NCBI RefSeq assembly: GCF_016907915.1
Contig: NZ_JAFBCW010000021.1
Location: 1 to 44,156, forward strand
From: Desulforadius tongensis
GTDB lineage: Bacteria > Bacillota > Desulfotomaculia > Desulfotomaculales > Desulfohalotomaculaceae
DNA length: 44,156 nt
Direction of reading: 5' to 3'
A program made the position numbers and the translations under genes. Below are positions 26,048 to 35,333 of this stretch, piece after piece (the first letter of the stretch is position 1; each line of letters opens with the position of its first letter). The notes below the pieces were generated by a model. That model saw only the letters and a list, made by a program, of their open reading frames with translations, did not search any database and was not told the origin of the DNA.

Positions 26048-26821
26048 TCACTTTTCATTATTTTTCCATGCAGTAACAGCACAGCCTATGGCCCCGGCAT
26101 ACTGCGGGTGCTTCGGTACCACCACTTCCACGTCAAGTTCCCGTTCAATAATTCGTCTTAACGCGCTGTTTCCGGCCACCCCACCGGTGAATACCACCGT
26201 GGGGCTGCTCAACTTAATTAACATGGGCTTTATTCTTTTAAAAATGGTGTAATTGACGCCGGCAGCCAGGTTAGACACCGGGTGACCCTCCACCACCTTG
26301 CCAATTAATTCCGTTTCACCAAAAATGGCACAGGTGGAAGTAAGATCAACGGGGTTTTCGTAATAACGGCTTAATTCTTCCATATCTATGTCCAGCACAG
26401 CAGCCATGTTTTCCAAATAGCGGCCGGTGCTGGCGGCACAGCGGTCATTGGTTTCAAAATCTATCATCCGTCCCTTTACCACCTTGGCCACCTTGCTGTC
26501 CTGGCCGCCTAAATCCAGCAGGGTAAAGTTATCTAAACCGGTGAGATGCACCGCCCCGGTTACATGGGCCTTAATTTCCGGAATGTTCCGGGCTCCCTTT
26601 AAATTTATGGTTTGTCTTCCGTAGCCGGTGCTCACCACCGCCTTTAAATTTACATTTCCCAACCCCAGCCCGGAAAGGTTTACCACCAGTTGACCGTCCT
26701 CTAAACGGCCGTGCTCCCGGTAAAAGGATACGGTATCAAACTTATGTAAACTAAATTCTCGATTATCATCTAATAAAGCCACTTTAACGTTACGGCTGCC
26801 CAGGTCTATGCCAGCATACAT
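26048..26821 (-). CDS. BadF/HgdC-type ATPase activator
   Basis: 257 aa ASKHA-fold, ATP-driven electron-transfer protein. AGIDLGSRNVKVALLDD (phosphate 1), LLDLGGQDSKVAKV (phosphate 2), and the two cysteines that share a [4Fe-4S] cluster across the homodimer, NDRCAASTGRYLE and TSTCAIFGETE, are all present; VVFTGGVAGNSALRR closes it. Such activators push one low-potential electron into an HgdB-type partner. ATG 26819-26821 is chosen over the overlapping GTG because GAGGTG sits 6 bases before it. It overlaps hgdB, so the two are a coupled pair. Confidence 0.9.
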   Translation of the reverse strand: MYAGIDLGSRNVKVALLDDNREFSLHKFDTVSFYREHGRLEDGQLVVNLSGLGLGNVNLKAVVSTGYGRQTINLKGARNIPEIKAHVTGAVHLTGLDNFTLLDLGGQDSKVAKVVKGRMIDFETNDRCAASTGRYLENMAAVLDIDMEELSRYYENPVDLTSTCAIFGETELIGKVVEGHPVSNLAAGVNYTIFKRIKPMLIKLSSPTVVFTGGVAGNSALRRIIERELDVEVVVPKHPQYAGAIGCAVTAWKNNEK

Positions 26822-26826
26822 TGTTG

Positions 26827-27804
26827 TCACCTCAGCATTTCTATAAAAGAATCCACTCTCATCTTGGTACGGGCATCCAGCTTGTTGGGTTTATCTCCTT
26901 CCAGCGTTAATACCGGCACCTTCAGTTTTTGACGGATAATTAAATCTTCAATTTGCCGGTAACAAAAGCTCTGGGCATAGTGTATGATCCCGTCCAGCTG
27001 ACGCAGTTTTGTCTGCTCTTCAATGTCTTTCAGACGGTAAAAAATGCCGTAAGGATAGGAGTATAAGCGGTATTGTTCCACTATGTCATCGGTGGCAAAA
27101 GGCATGGTAAACTGGCGCTGGGTCTCGTTATACACCACCCGGGCACCACGCTCTTCCAGGTAGTCATACAGGTCATCCACTATTGGCGGCACACCTATAT
27201 AACCCAAACGCAGTTCGGCGTTCAGTTTTGGTTTTTCCGGCACCTGAGCCAGGTATGCATCCACCTCTCCGGCAAACCCTTCGGGGTCACCGTTAAAATC
27301 GCTGCAGGACACCTGATAAAGGTGGTTGTCCCACCCGGTGATGCGGTCCTGCTGCCAGGTAAGCTCATCCAGCTTCCATACTTTTTGGCGCACCGCATCC
27401 AACCGCTCTTTGGCTTCATTTACCTGCCGCCAGTTAACTCCAAAGGCGTCCATCAATTTTTCTATTTGCAGTTTTAACAGGTCATAATCACGGTCGTAGG
27501 GGTAGGCAAAGGGGATCACCTTAACCCCGGATAATTCCAGCGTTTCCATCAGGGCATGGGTATTGCTGCAGTCGCCCTGGGTAACGGCAATTAAAGTGTT
27601 TATATCATCTCTTTTTTGCACGGTGGCATATATCCCTTTTATCCAGGCGCACAGGTTGCGGGGGTAGCCGGCCATTTCGGCCTCTTCCACCAGGGCCTGG
27701 GGATTTTCAGCGGTAATAAAAATGTTGTTTAAATCCACCGGTACCATTCCGGCGGCATAAATAATTTCCACCGGAACGGTGGTGGTAATACCAACTTTCT
27801 GCAT
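26827..27804 (-). CDS. HgdB-like 2-hydroxyacyl-CoA dehydratase family protein (single subunit)
   Basis: 325 aa member of the family that holds iron-sulfur clusters in 2-hydroxyacyl-CoA dehydratases, benzoyl-CoA reductases and double-cubane cluster proteins. Three likely cluster cysteines are C52 (RNLCAWIK), C79 (QGDCSNTH) and C281 (SFCYRQIED). It ends in the family's LEGDKPNKLDARTKMRVDSFIEML. Real dehydratases have two different subunits plus an activator; here there is one, so its product may be a double-cubane-type protein or an uncharacterised reductase. No CoA transferase or acyl-CoA dehydrogenase is beside it. The ATG is chosen for MQKVGITTTVPVEII; the frame above it overlaps the lyase remnant. 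Confidence 0.85.
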   Translation of the reverse strand: MQKVGITTTVPVEIIYAAGMVPVDLNNIFITAENPQALVEEAEMAGYPRNLCAWIKGIYATVQKRDDINTLIAVTQGDCSNTHALMETLELSGVKVIPFAYPYDRDYDLLKLQIEKLMDAFGVNWRQVNEAKERLDAVRQKVWKLDELTWQQDRITGWDNHLYQVSCSDFNGDPEGFAGEVDAYLAQVPEKPKLNAELRLGYIGVPPIVDDLYDYLEERGARVVYNETQRQFTMPFATDDIVEQYRLYSYPYGIFYRLKDIEEQTKLRQLDGIIHYAQSFCYRQIEDLIIRQKLKVPVLTLEGDKPNKLDARTKMRVDSFIEMLR

Positions 27805-27857
27805 CTTACCACACCTATCTATCCTAAAATGAGCCCGGCAGCTGCCGGGGGTTTTCA

Positions 27858-27971
27858 TTAACTAATGGTGCCGCCCTGGTAAGCGCCAACACCATTTTCT
27901 TCAGCATATAAAACGGCCTCAATAGTATTATTTATGCCCCCGGGGAGGCCGGTACATTGATTATTTTCAAC
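27858..27971 (-). pseudogene. Methylaspartate ammonia-lyase (mal) remnant
   Basis: In the gap between glmE and hgdB, the minus strand is open for 37 codons ending at TAA 27858-27860. It reads QCTGLPGGINN, then EAVLYAEENGVGAYQGGT, which matches the region GGVNN-IADAIMYCKANGMGAYCGGT of Clostridium tetanomorphum methylaspartase as I remember it. After GGT the next conserved residues (CNETN) are replaced by IS and a stop. There is no start codon or upstream part. In glutamate fermenters mal follows glmE, the very place this scrap occupies. Confidence 0.7.
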
Positions 27972-27977
27972 TTAAAT

Positions 27978-29435
27978 TTACCGCGGCCGCCCCACCAGCA
28001 TTCCCTTACCAATGGCATAAATATCGTCTATCACCATTTGGAAACTGGGCTGCCTGTTTTCTTCTCTGCCCCGTTGGGCTATTTTTCCCCGGTGAAAATC
28101 TATTATTTCCTTCGTAAAAGGTAAATTGCCAAAGTCCAGCAGTCTCACTGCCCCGTTGTTGTCCCTGGCGGGCAGCAGTTTACCGTAATTAACTTTGCTG
28201 GGGGCAAAGGGTACATCTAAAATACCGGCTTGAAAAGCCCGCACCGTACCCAGCGCCACGTTACTTTCACCAAATTCAATTACTCTGTCAACAATAGCCC
28301 GTACCTCCTGCACAATTATATCTTTCTCCTGTTTTAACTCCTCACTTTCGGGCAGGCTCTGATCCTTTAACATGTTCAGTATCTGCTTGGTAGCTTTAAT
28401 TCCCAATGCATTGGCCTCTTTTGTAGGTACACCCATTGCTTCATGGGGGGTTTTTACAATCACCTTAGTAGCTTTTGCCAGAGCAGCGGTAACAGCTCCC
28501 CAGCCAATTACTCCATAGGCTTTACTCTCATCCTGGGGAAATCCCCCCATCCACTGGTGGAAAACAGTGGATAATTCTATATCTTGATAACCGAATTTAT
28601 CCAGGTATTCCCGGGCCAGTTCTTCTAAGGTGATAACGGCGGCCGCGTCTTGTATAAAATTGCCGCACTGGCCATAACCGAGGGTAATGCTTTTAACCCC
28701 CTGCTCCGCTGCCAAAAGGGCTTCAATAATGCCCACACTGTGAGATATGCAGGGAGGAACCAGGGTTCCGGTAAGGGGCCCAAAGGATTCCCGGTTAATG
28801 GTAATACCCTGTTCTTGATAGTACCCAATTAAACGATCCACATACTGCCAATTGGCCAGCGATCGTTCCAGCGGCACATTCTTGGCATAGGGAATATTAC
28901 ATGAAATTCCGCCCCCTTCAAAACTGGTAAAACCCCCGGCCAGTGTTATTTCCGCCAGCAGCCTGGCATCGGGAGTGCCGTGCCGCACCTGAACCGGTAC
29001 ATCCACCGCTTCAACCACTTCCCGGCAGGCCGGCAGGCCGTGGTTTACCGCCGGAAAACCGTTGAGCATGGAGCGGCCTTCTATACGGCTTTCATCTATG
29101 CCTTTTTGGGCTTCATTGTACCGGTTCTGCCGGGTATAACTGTCTATGGTGGTAGGCAGGCAGTCTGCCTCCCCTTCCCTTTCCAAATACTGCAGCAGCT
29201 CAATGTGCTCGTGAAGCAAAGCTGCACCGGCGCGGGGTTGAGCCAGGGTTCTGCCCTCCGCTTTCGCGGCTCGCAGCAGTTCCGGAAAACGGCGGTTGGC
29301 AGCCAGCTGTTTATGATACTCCACCGCCTCATCCAAATCCACTTCCTGCCCGGTGGGCCACGACATCAATACTTCCCGGCGTATTTGTTTAAACTGCTCC
29401 CAGTCAATCTTTTCCTTTGCCAGCTCTACATCCAC
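27978..29435 (-). CDS. glmE: Glutamate mutase epsilon subunit (methylaspartate mutase E)
   Basis: 485 aa catalytic subunit of B12-dependent glutamate mutase, a TIM barrel interconverting L-glutamate and 3-methylaspartate by a radical. [23 protein letters not shown] opens it. [75 protein letters not shown] and FGESNVALG are family-typical, and the length is standard. GTG start one base after the glmL stop. The protein looks intact, although the lyase that would use its product is only a scrap. Confidence 0.95.
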   Translation of the reverse strand: MDVELAKEKIDWEQFKQIRREVLMSWPTGQEVDLDEAVEYHKQLAANRRFPELLRAAKAEGRTLAQPRAGAALLHEHIELLQYLEREGEADCLPTTIDSYTRQNRYNEAQKGIDESRIEGRSMLNGFPAVNHGLPACREVVEAVDVPVQVRHGTPDARLLAEITLAGGFTSFEGGGISCNIPYAKNVPLERSLANWQYVDRLIGYYQEQGITINRESFGPLTGTLVPPCISHSVGIIEALLAAEQGVKSITLGYGQCGNFIQDAAAVITLEELAREYLDKFGYQDIELSTVFHQWMGGFPQDESKAYGVIGWGAVTAALAKATKVIVKTPHEAMGVPTKEANALGIKATKQILNMLKDQSLPESEELKQEKDIIVQEVRAIVDRVIEFGESNVALGTVRAFQAGILDVPFAPSKVNYGKLLPARDNNGAVRLLDFGNLPFTKEIIDFHRGKIAQRGREENRQPSFQMVIDDIYAIGKGMLVGRPR

Positions 29436-29436
29436 C

Positions 29437-30837
29437 CTAATCTTCTCCCCTTATCGTTGTTATATATTTTTTCATAATCCGCAAGGATTTTTCCGGTTCA
29501 ACTTCAGCCAGCAGTCCCATGGCCGCCAGTATATAGTTTTTATCCACCATTAACCGGGGGGTCTTAGGTTTTAACAACGTAGGTTCCTCTTCTCTAAACA
29601 GTGCAGCCTGCAAAATTTGCTCCGGGTGGGGATGGTTGACAATGACCCCACCGGTACCAATAACACAGGGAACAGCGGTTAAATCTTTGCCGTGCTGTAT
29701 ATAACTGGCACCAAAAGGTGTCCAAACTACCTCCAGTGTACCCACATGCCGCTCCACGGCCAACCCGGCACAGCTTGCGGCCATAGCCGTTTCAATTTTC
29801 ATTTCTTCCTCATCCCGGGGCAGCAGGCTGTAATTTTCCTGCACATCATCAATATATTTTTTCACCCGGTCAATATGTACATTACTGTATTTTTCAAACA
29901 CCGCCGGGGGCACTGCCTCATATAATGCCGCTGCACTCACCCGCATACCCAAGTCACCTTCAACGGTACGCTTGGCAAAGGGCTGGGGCAGCCCCCGGAA
30001 ACTAACTCCCGGCCTGGTAGGCAGCCCCTCTGCCAGCGAGTGTACGTCTGTGGTGGCCCCGCCAATATCCACCACTAAAAGATCGCCCAATCCCGTCTCA
30101 TTTTCCAGACCTTTGGCCAGCAGCTGGGCGGCATTTAAAACTGCTGCCGGGGTGGGCATTAATATTCTTTCAACAAACAGCTCTGCCTTTCTTAAACCCT
30201 TGGCTTCGATAATTTTATCTAAAAACACCTGGCGAATTAATCGCCGGGCGGGAATCACGTTTAACTTTTCCAGTTCCGGCAGCACATTCTCAGTAACCAG
30301 CACCTCTTTACCGGCCTTGGTTAGTATCTGCCGCACGTCTTCTGCCGCTGCCTTGTTGCCGGCCACAATAACGGTGGCATCCAGTACACTTTCCGCCACC
30401 ATGCGGGCGTTGTGCAGTATTACATCTTTATTACCGCCGTCTGTTCCACCGGCCAGCAGTAAAATCTCCGGCCCGGCGCTTTCTATTTCGTTTATCTCTT
30501 TAATGGTCAGTTTGTGAGCATAAACACCCAGCACCCGGGCTCCCGCCCCCAGTGCCGCCTGCTTAGCCGCTTCCGCCGTCAGGTCTTTTACCAATCCCAC
30601 TGCCACTATACGCAGGCCGCCCGCTGCACTGCTGCAGGCCAGTTTATATTTAAATTCTGTTTTTTTAGAGCCCAATTTTTGATAAATATCTTCCATGGCC
30701 TGCATTAACCCATCCATGATGTTAGTATCAACGGTGGTACGGGCCAGGGCAGCGGCCGCCACCGTTTCTTTATCTAAATCAACTGTAACAACTTTGGTAT
30801 AGGTACTGCCAAAGTCAATGAGCAGGGCCAAGTTCAT
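29437..30837 (-). CDS. glmL: Glutamate mutase-associated reactivase (GlmL/MutL)
   Basis: 466 aa ASKHA-type ATPase of the MutL family, which exchanges damaged B12 in glutamate mutase. [16 protein letters not shown] (phosphate 1), [24 protein letters not shown]-type loop and [20 protein letters not shown] (phosphate 2), and [17 protein letters not shown] near residue 400 are diagnostic. It has no catalytic role in the rearrangement itself. 11 bases after glmS. Confidence 0.94.
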   Translation of the reverse strand: MNLALLIDFGSTYTKVVTVDLDKETVAAAALARTTVDTNIMDGLMQAMEDIYQKLGSKKTEFKYKLACSSAAGGLRIVAVGLVKDLTAEAAKQAALGAGARVLGVYAHKLTIKEINEIESAGPEILLLAGGTDGGNKDVILHNARMVAESVLDATVIVAGNKAAAEDVRQILTKAGKEVLVTENVLPELEKLNVIPARRLIRQVFLDKIIEAKGLRKAELFVERILMPTPAAVLNAAQLLAKGLENETGLGDLLVVDIGGATTDVHSLAEGLPTRPGVSFRGLPQPFAKRTVEGDLGMRVSAAALYEAVPPAVFEKYSNVHIDRVKKYIDDVQENYSLLPRDEEEMKIETAMAASCAGLAVERHVGTLEVVWTPFGASYIQHGKDLTAVPCVIGTGGVIVNHPHPEQILQAALFREEEPTLLKPKTPRLMVDKNYILAAMGLLAEVEPEKSLRIMKKYITTIRGED

Positions 30838-30848
30838 ATTAACACCTT

Positions 30849-31265
30849 CTAACTGAAATCAGCATTTAAGTCATCAATTACTTCCTGGGGCATGGTGCCG
30901 GAGGGATAAACCCGGTCAAAACCCATCCTTTTAAATTTCTTTTCTATTTCTTTCCAATCCTGTTTGCCTACCACCAAATTACCGCCAACATATAATTTAA
31001 CGTTATGTAATCCAGCCTCTATTGTTTTTTCCTTTAAACCCCGGCAGTCAATTTCACCGTGTCCGCACAGTGAAGATACCACAATGACATCGGCACTGGT
31101 TTCCACAGCCGCGTTGATAAATTCCTCCTGGGAGGCCATCACTCCAATGTTTATCACATTAAATCCCGCTTCACTAAAGGCATGATGCAGTATCCGGTTA
31201 CCCACCGCATGAACATCCGCTCCTATTACTCCCAGCACGATGGTAATTTTTTTGTTCTTTTCCAT
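30849..31265 (-). CDS. glmS: Glutamate mutase sigma subunit (B12-binding)
   Basis: 138 aa cobalamin-binding Rossmann subunit. [32 protein letters not shown] contains the D-x-H-x-x-G loop whose histidine binds cobalt; [14 protein letters not shown] and [14 protein letters not shown] complete the B12 pocket. Start ATG 31263-31265 has GGAGGAGG upstream and gives the usual 137-138 aa; the longer frame has no site. First gene of glmS-glmL-glmE. No cobalamin riboswitch is visible above it. Confidence 0.95.
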   Translation of the reverse strand: MEKNKKITIVLGVIGADVHAVGNRILHHAFSEAGFNVINIGVMASQEEFINAAVETSADVIVVSSLCGHGEIDCRGLKEKTIEAGLHNVKLYVGGNLVVGKQDWKEIEKKFKRMGFDRVYPSGTMPQEVIDDLNADFS

Positions 31266-31464
31266 ACGGGAAACCTCCTCCACGGCAGCAAAGCGGCATA
31301 TTTTGTACTTTGTATATATGTTATTTTTTTCTCTAGCCCATAAAATGTTCCTGCTTTCTATCCACATTATAAGGTATCTGAAACAGTTATGTCATTGAAT
31401 CTTTACAACAGGAACTATTATTTATTTTATGCCGGCTATTATTGAGCGGCTGTATACTGCAAAA

Positions 31465-31484
31465 GGGCTTGAAAAATCAAGCCC
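31465..31484 (-). terminator. Probable terminator after the amidase gene
   Basis: GGGCTTG (31465-31471) pairs with CAAGCCC (31478-31484); on the minus strand CCCTTTTGC follows, a short U-run. Confidence 0.55.
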
Positions 31485-31515
31485 CTGCTGAAAAAGAAAT
31501 ATTTAATTTTTTTCA

Positions 31516-33357
31516 TCACCGGCCCGCAAAGTAGGCATTAATACCCCGGGCAATGGCCTCTGCCGCTTTTTGACGGAAGCTGCTGTCCTGCAGCATTCTT
31601 TCTTCCTCCGGGTTGCTTAAATAGGCTGTCTCTACCAGTACCGAAGGCATGGCGCTGGTTCTCAATACAGCAAGATTGTCCTGTCTGACACCTTTGTCCG
31701 GTATTTTAAGCTGCTGCACCAGTTCGGTTTGAATATCCCGCGCCAAACGCCGGCGGTCGGCCAGCTGTTCATGTAATTCCGCCCTGTGGGAGGGGGCATA
31801 AAAATATACGCTTGTCCCCCTTATTTCCGGGTTGGAATTGGCATTGGAATGAATGCTGATAAAAATATCGGCATTAATTTTATTGGCCATCTCCGTTCTC
31901 TGGTATAAACCTACAGTGGCATCGTTTACACGGCTCATTTCTACCCTCGCACCCTGCTGCTTTAATATGGCCGCCAGTCTTAACGCTATATCCAGGTTAA
32001 TATCCTTTTCATATATGCTGCGGCTGTATCCCAAAGTACCGGGTTCAGTACCGCCGTGACCAGGATCAATAAATATCAATTTACCTTCCACAAACTGGTC
32101 ATAATTAGTACGATAAGTTTCAATATGCAGCACCCGGCCGTGGTCTGAAGTGTTCAGGCGATAATAAACGGGGCCGGCCAGATCCAGCACTAACCTGGAT
32201 ATCACCGGGTCTTCGCTAAACTGCCCGGTGCGGTACCTTATTACCGTTTCTGAGTTGATTTTTTTCAGCTCCGGCAATTCCCCCAGCTTTACCCCTTCAA
32301 AATTTATTACTAAACGATTGGGGTTATTGAGCATAAAACTGTTGTACTTCAGCACAGTGTTGGCTTCCACCGTGATAACTGTTTTATCTTTTTCTTTGTC
32401 CACCTCAATACCGGTCAGCTCGTAATTGCTGCCGTCTTTATCTTTGTCCTGATCGGTGTCTTGTTTATTTTCATCCACCGGAGGTTCCTCGTCACTGGGC
32501 AGCCAGCTAACCATGTCACCGGCCGACGGAGTTTTCCCCCTGTCGCCATCTCCCCTTGAAGGAAGGGAACCAGAAGGCACTTTCACCTCTTCTATTTTGG
32601 CCAGCCAATTGGCCACCCAGCCTTCACTGCCATCAATTTCCAACTTATACCACCGGCCGGAACTGCCCAGCCACCGGTAGCGTGCACCGGCATCAACCCG
32701 GTCTAAAATTTTATAACCGGTGCCCGGGCCGCTGCGAATATTTACATCAGTGGCTGTGATAACCACTTCTTTACGCTGTCTGACATTGTTTTCCGCCGGT
32801 TTTGCCGTTTCGGAAACAGGCACCGGGGTGCCTTCTATGCGCACCAGCCATCCCGCTACCCAGGCAGGCTGGCCATCACTTTTTCGCACCTGGCACCACC
32901 CTCCCTGCTTGCCGATCACCGGCAGCCTGTCCCCCTTGTTCACCCGGCCGCTAACGGGGTAACTGGTTCCCGGCCCTTTCCGCAGGTTAACACCGGCAGC
33001 GGTTACCACCGCTGTCTTTTTAATTACAACCGGTGTACTTTCCACCCGTACCAGCCAGCCTGCCAGCCATACAGCCTGGCCGCCGCTTTTTACTTTATAC
33101 CAGTCTCCCTTTTGACCCAGCACCGGCAGCTTGTCACCTTTGTTCACCCGTCCCTTCACGGGATAATTTGTTCCCGGGCCTCCCCGCAGGTTAACATATT
33201 TACCGGTTACCACCGCCGTTTTAGCAGCAGCAGCCTCCGCAGCCGCCGTTTTCAATACTAATTCCTGTATATTTACAGGCCAGGCCAAACAAAGGGTTCC
33301 CAAGGCAAAAATCATCACCGAAGACCTGACCACCTGCCGCAAAAACTTATTGTGCAT
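31516..33357 (-). CDS. N-acetylmuramoyl-L-alanine amidase with three SH3b domains
   Basis: 613 aa secreted wall hydrolase. Signal peptide FLRQVVRSSVMIFALGTLCLAW; three bacterial SH3 domains (KYVNLRGGPGTNYPVKGRVNKGD, VNLRKGPGTSYPVSGRV, VNIRSGPGTGYKILDRV) with W-L-V-R ends bind the wall. A Ser/Asp/Lys-rich linker and an AMIN-like domain (ITVEANTVLKYNSFMLNNPNRLVINFEG) follow. The C-terminal Amidase_3 domain has zinc ligands in IDPGHGGTEPG, YEKDINLD and SIHSNAN with the catalytic Glu in VLVETAYLSNPEEE. Start ATG 33355-33357 sits 7 bases after AGGAGG. Such proteins act in daughter-cell separation or spore cortex/mother-cell lysis. Confidence 0.93.
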   Translation of the reverse strand: MHNKFLRQVVRSSVMIFALGTLCLAWPVNIQELVLKTAAAEAAAAKTAVVTGKYVNLRGGPGTNYPVKGRVNKGDKLPVLGQKGDWYKVKSGGQAVWLAGWLVRVESTPVVIKKTAVVTAAGVNLRKGPGTSYPVSGRVNKGDRLPVIGKQGGWCQVRKSDGQPAWVAGWLVRIEGTPVPVSETAKPAENNVRQRKEVVITATDVNIRSGPGTGYKILDRVDAGARYRWLGSSGRWYKLEIDGSEGWVANWLAKIEEVKVPSGSLPSRGDGDRGKTPSAGDMVSWLPSDEEPPVDENKQDTDQDKDKDGSNYELTGIEVDKEKDKTVITVEANTVLKYNSFMLNNPNRLVINFEGVKLGELPELKKINSETVIRYRTGQFSEDPVISRLVLDLAGPVYYRLNTSDHGRVLHIETYRTNYDQFVEGKLIFIDPGHGGTEPGTLGYSRSIYEKDINLDIALRLAAILKQQGARVEMSRVNDATVGLYQRTEMANKINADIFISIHSNANSNPEIRGTSVYFYAPSHRAELHEQLADRRRLARDIQTELVQQLKIPDKGVRQDNLAVLRTSAMPSVLVETAYLSNPEEERMLQDSSFRQKAAEAIARGINAYFAGR

Positions 33358-33523
33358 TTCCATCCTCCTGCTGAAATATGTGTTCACTAATGTAGACGGG
33401 ATATTTCTACATTTCGTTCCAAAAACCTCCTGCATCATCCATATTTAACCACAGGTAATTGATGGAAATGAACCTTTCAGGATAGACCTTCATGCCGCAA
33501 ACAGCACCATCAAAAAATGAAAA

Positions 33524-33577
33524 GCCCCGGCAGCCATCTGCAGGAGCAAAGGTTTTTTAGTGAGCAGCCGCCGGGCC
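33524..33577 (-). terminator. Terminator after the GerMN gene
   Basis: GCCCCGGCAGCC (33524-33535) pairs imperfectly with GCCGCCGGGCC near 33567-33577; on the minus strand TTTTCATTTTTT follows. The rest of 33440-33609 shows no gene. Confidence 0.55.
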
Positions 33578-33609
33578 CAGTGAGATAACATTTTTCACAA
33601 TAGACCAGC

Positions 33610-34209
33610 TTACTGACTGGTTATTAAATTATCTTCCCTTTCCAACGGCACGCTTAAATCCACATGCCCGGCCAGCGTTTCCACCACCCGGCCGTCGACC
33701 AAAATCTGCACTTTATCCACCGTCGAAAACTGGGTTAAAGTATTAACTATGGAATACACCGTTAACAGTTCACTGCTGCTGCCGCCGGGGTGATTTTCTT
33801 TCAGCTCTTTTGTCCAATCCACAATACAAACCCCATCCCTGATATTGATATCCTTCAACTGCGTACCCGGCGGCAGGGTGGGTAACAAACCGCAATCTGC
33901 TTCCGGCCCTTTGGCCAGTTCCTGCATGGTCATTCTGGCAATACCGTCAACCTTTGGTATTTCCCTCTGCTGAGCCACCAAATACCCCCGGTGGTTGGCG
34001 AAATACAGCACCACCGGAATTTTGTCCATCACTTCGGGCAGCACAGCGACCTCTTTTGCCGCCGGTTCCTGCACCTCCGGGGAATCAACGGGAGTAACGA
34101 TTACATTATTCTCTTCACCGGCCGTTTCCTGGCCGCAGGCGGCCAAACAGGCTAAAACTAAAACCAGCCCCCAAATTATTAAATATCGCTGCCTTTTCCT
34201 GTACATCAT
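33610..34209 (-). CDS. GerMN-domain lipoprotein
   Basis: 199 aa. Lipoprotein signal with lipobox LAAC (Cys near residue 25) after a hydrophobic stretch LIIWGLVLVLACLAA. Residues about 70-185 form a GerMN domain: VVLYFANHRGYLVAQQREIPK, MTMQELAKGPEADCGLLPTLPPGTQLKDINIRDGVCIVDWTKEL, SIVNTLTQFSTVDKVQILVDGRVVETLAGH. In Bacillus GerM is a spore cortex lipoprotein and its gene leads into rph. Here it is next to the amidase on the same strand. Confidence 0.9.
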   Translation of the reverse strand: MMYRKRQRYLIIWGLVLVLACLAACGQETAGEENNVIVTPVDSPEVQEPAAKEVAVLPEVMDKIPVVLYFANHRGYLVAQQREIPKVDGIARMTMQELAKGPEADCGLLPTLPPGTQLKDINIRDGVCIVDWTKELKENHPGGSSSELLTVYSIVNTLTQFSTVDKVQILVDGRVVETLAGHVDLSVPLEREDNLITSQ

Positions 34210-34362
34210 ACCCCTCCTAAAAACTTAACGGTTTACCACTAATATAGATATTTATGCACCCTTTGTTCCAAATATTACATTATATGGAATAATTATTTAA
34301 TTTTGCCAGGCTGCATAAAACTACCGGGATAATAGAAATAATTAAACTTGGAGGGATGGGCG

Positions 34363-35295
34363 ATGAAAACAAAAATTCTTTTAATTGTTATTTGTACAGC
34401 AGCGTTATTTTTTTTACCCCCGACGGCGGAAGCAGGTGAATATCACCTGTGCCCGATAACCTGCCAAAAAGAAAGGATATTAACTTTACAGCAGCCATAT
34501 TTAACAGGGCCGGACGTAAAAGCATTACAGCGGGAGTTAATGCAGTTGGGATATTATAAGGGAAAAATTGATGGGATATACGGCCTTAAAACCGCCCAGG
34601 CGGTATCTGCCTTTCAAGCAGACCAAAAATTAAATGTCACCGGAACGGTCACCGGTGACACCTGGGAAATGCTGGCCTCACACCTGGAACAGCCCGCTGT
34701 AAAAGAAACCCCGCCACCCCCAGACGGAGATATCGCCCTTGTGGTGGACACAATAAATCGCACGCTGACATTAATGGCCAACGGGGAACCCTACAAACAG
34801 TTCCATGTGGCCGTGGGCACACCGGATACTCCCAGCCCGGTGGGCATATGGAGAGTTTCCAGAAAGGCTAAAAACTGGGGTACCGGTTTCGGCACCCGCT
34901 GGCTGGGGCTTAACGTGTACTGGGGAATGTACGGCATTCACGGTACCAACAAACCCGGTTCCATTGGCAGTTACGCCAGTCACGGCTGTATCAGAATGCA
35001 CAACAGCAAAGTTGAACAGTTATATCCCTGGGTGCCCACAAACACCCCGGTATATATTATAGGCAATCCCTTTGGCGTCCCGGGACATACCCACCGGATT
35101 CTCTGTGTGGGAGAGAAGGGGGCAGACGTGGCAGCGGTTCAGGCATACTTAAAACGCCAGGGGTATTACAACCAGAAAGTGGACGGAATCTTCGGACCCG
35201 CCATGGAACGGGCGGTATTTAACTTCCGCAAAGATCACGGTTTATTAAGGGACAACCGGGTGGACAGAGAAATGTTTGAAGCCATGGGACTGTAA
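34363..35295 (+). CDS. YkuD L,D-transpeptidase with two peptidoglycan-binding domains
   Basis: 310 aa secreted enzyme. Signal peptide ILLIVICTAALFFLPPTAEA; first PG_binding_1 domain GPDVKALQRELMQLGYYKGKIDGIYGLKTAQAVSAFQ (about 47-84); YkuD domain (about 120-230) with the catalytic H-x-n-S-H-G-C-I-R-M motif (HGTNKPGSIGSYASHGCIRM); second PG-binding domain at the C-terminus (GADVAAVQAYLKRQGYYNQKVDGIFGP). It makes 3-3 cross-links or anchors proteins. ATG 34363 follows TTGGAGGG. A binding domain on both sides is an uncommon arrangement. Confidence 0.94.
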   Translation: MKTKILLIVICTAALFFLPPTAEAGEYHLCPITCQKERILTLQQPYLTGPDVKALQRELMQLGYYKGKIDGIYGLKTAQAVSAFQADQKLNVTGTVTGDTWEMLASHLEQPAVKETPPPPDGDIALVVDTINRTLTLMANGEPYKQFHVAVGTPDTPSPVGIWRVSRKAKNWGTGFGTRWLGLNVYWGMYGIHGTNKPGSIGSYASHGCIRMHNSKVEQLYPWVPTNTPVYIIGNPFGVPGHTHRILCVGEKGADVAAVQAYLKRQGYYNQKVDGIFGPAMERAVFNFRKDHGLLRDNRVDREMFEAMGL

Positions 35296-35298
35296 AAC

Positions 35299-35333
35299 AA
35301 ATCAGGGCGGTACGCATACAGCCCTGATTTTTT
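35299..35333. terminator. Terminator between the YkuD gene and its convergent neighbour
   Basis: AAATCAGGGC (35299-35308) pairs with GCCCTGATTT (35321-35330), followed by TTTA. It overlaps the stop codon of the opposing gene at 35332. Confidence 0.8.

Noticed and set aside
29972-30517. 181-aa plus-strand frame opposite glmL
   Set aside because: Low-complexity Ser/Pro/Thr composition and full overlap with a well-supported gene show it to be an antisense shadow.
30830-31520. Cobalamin riboswitch ahead of glmS
   Set aside because: No B12-box sequence is visible on either strand in the available leader.
33510-33580. GC-rich minus-strand fold after the GerMN gene as a c-di-GMP-I riboswitch
   Set aside because: The conserved GCAAA and GNRA-receptor segments are missing and it lies downstream of the gene; a terminator fits.
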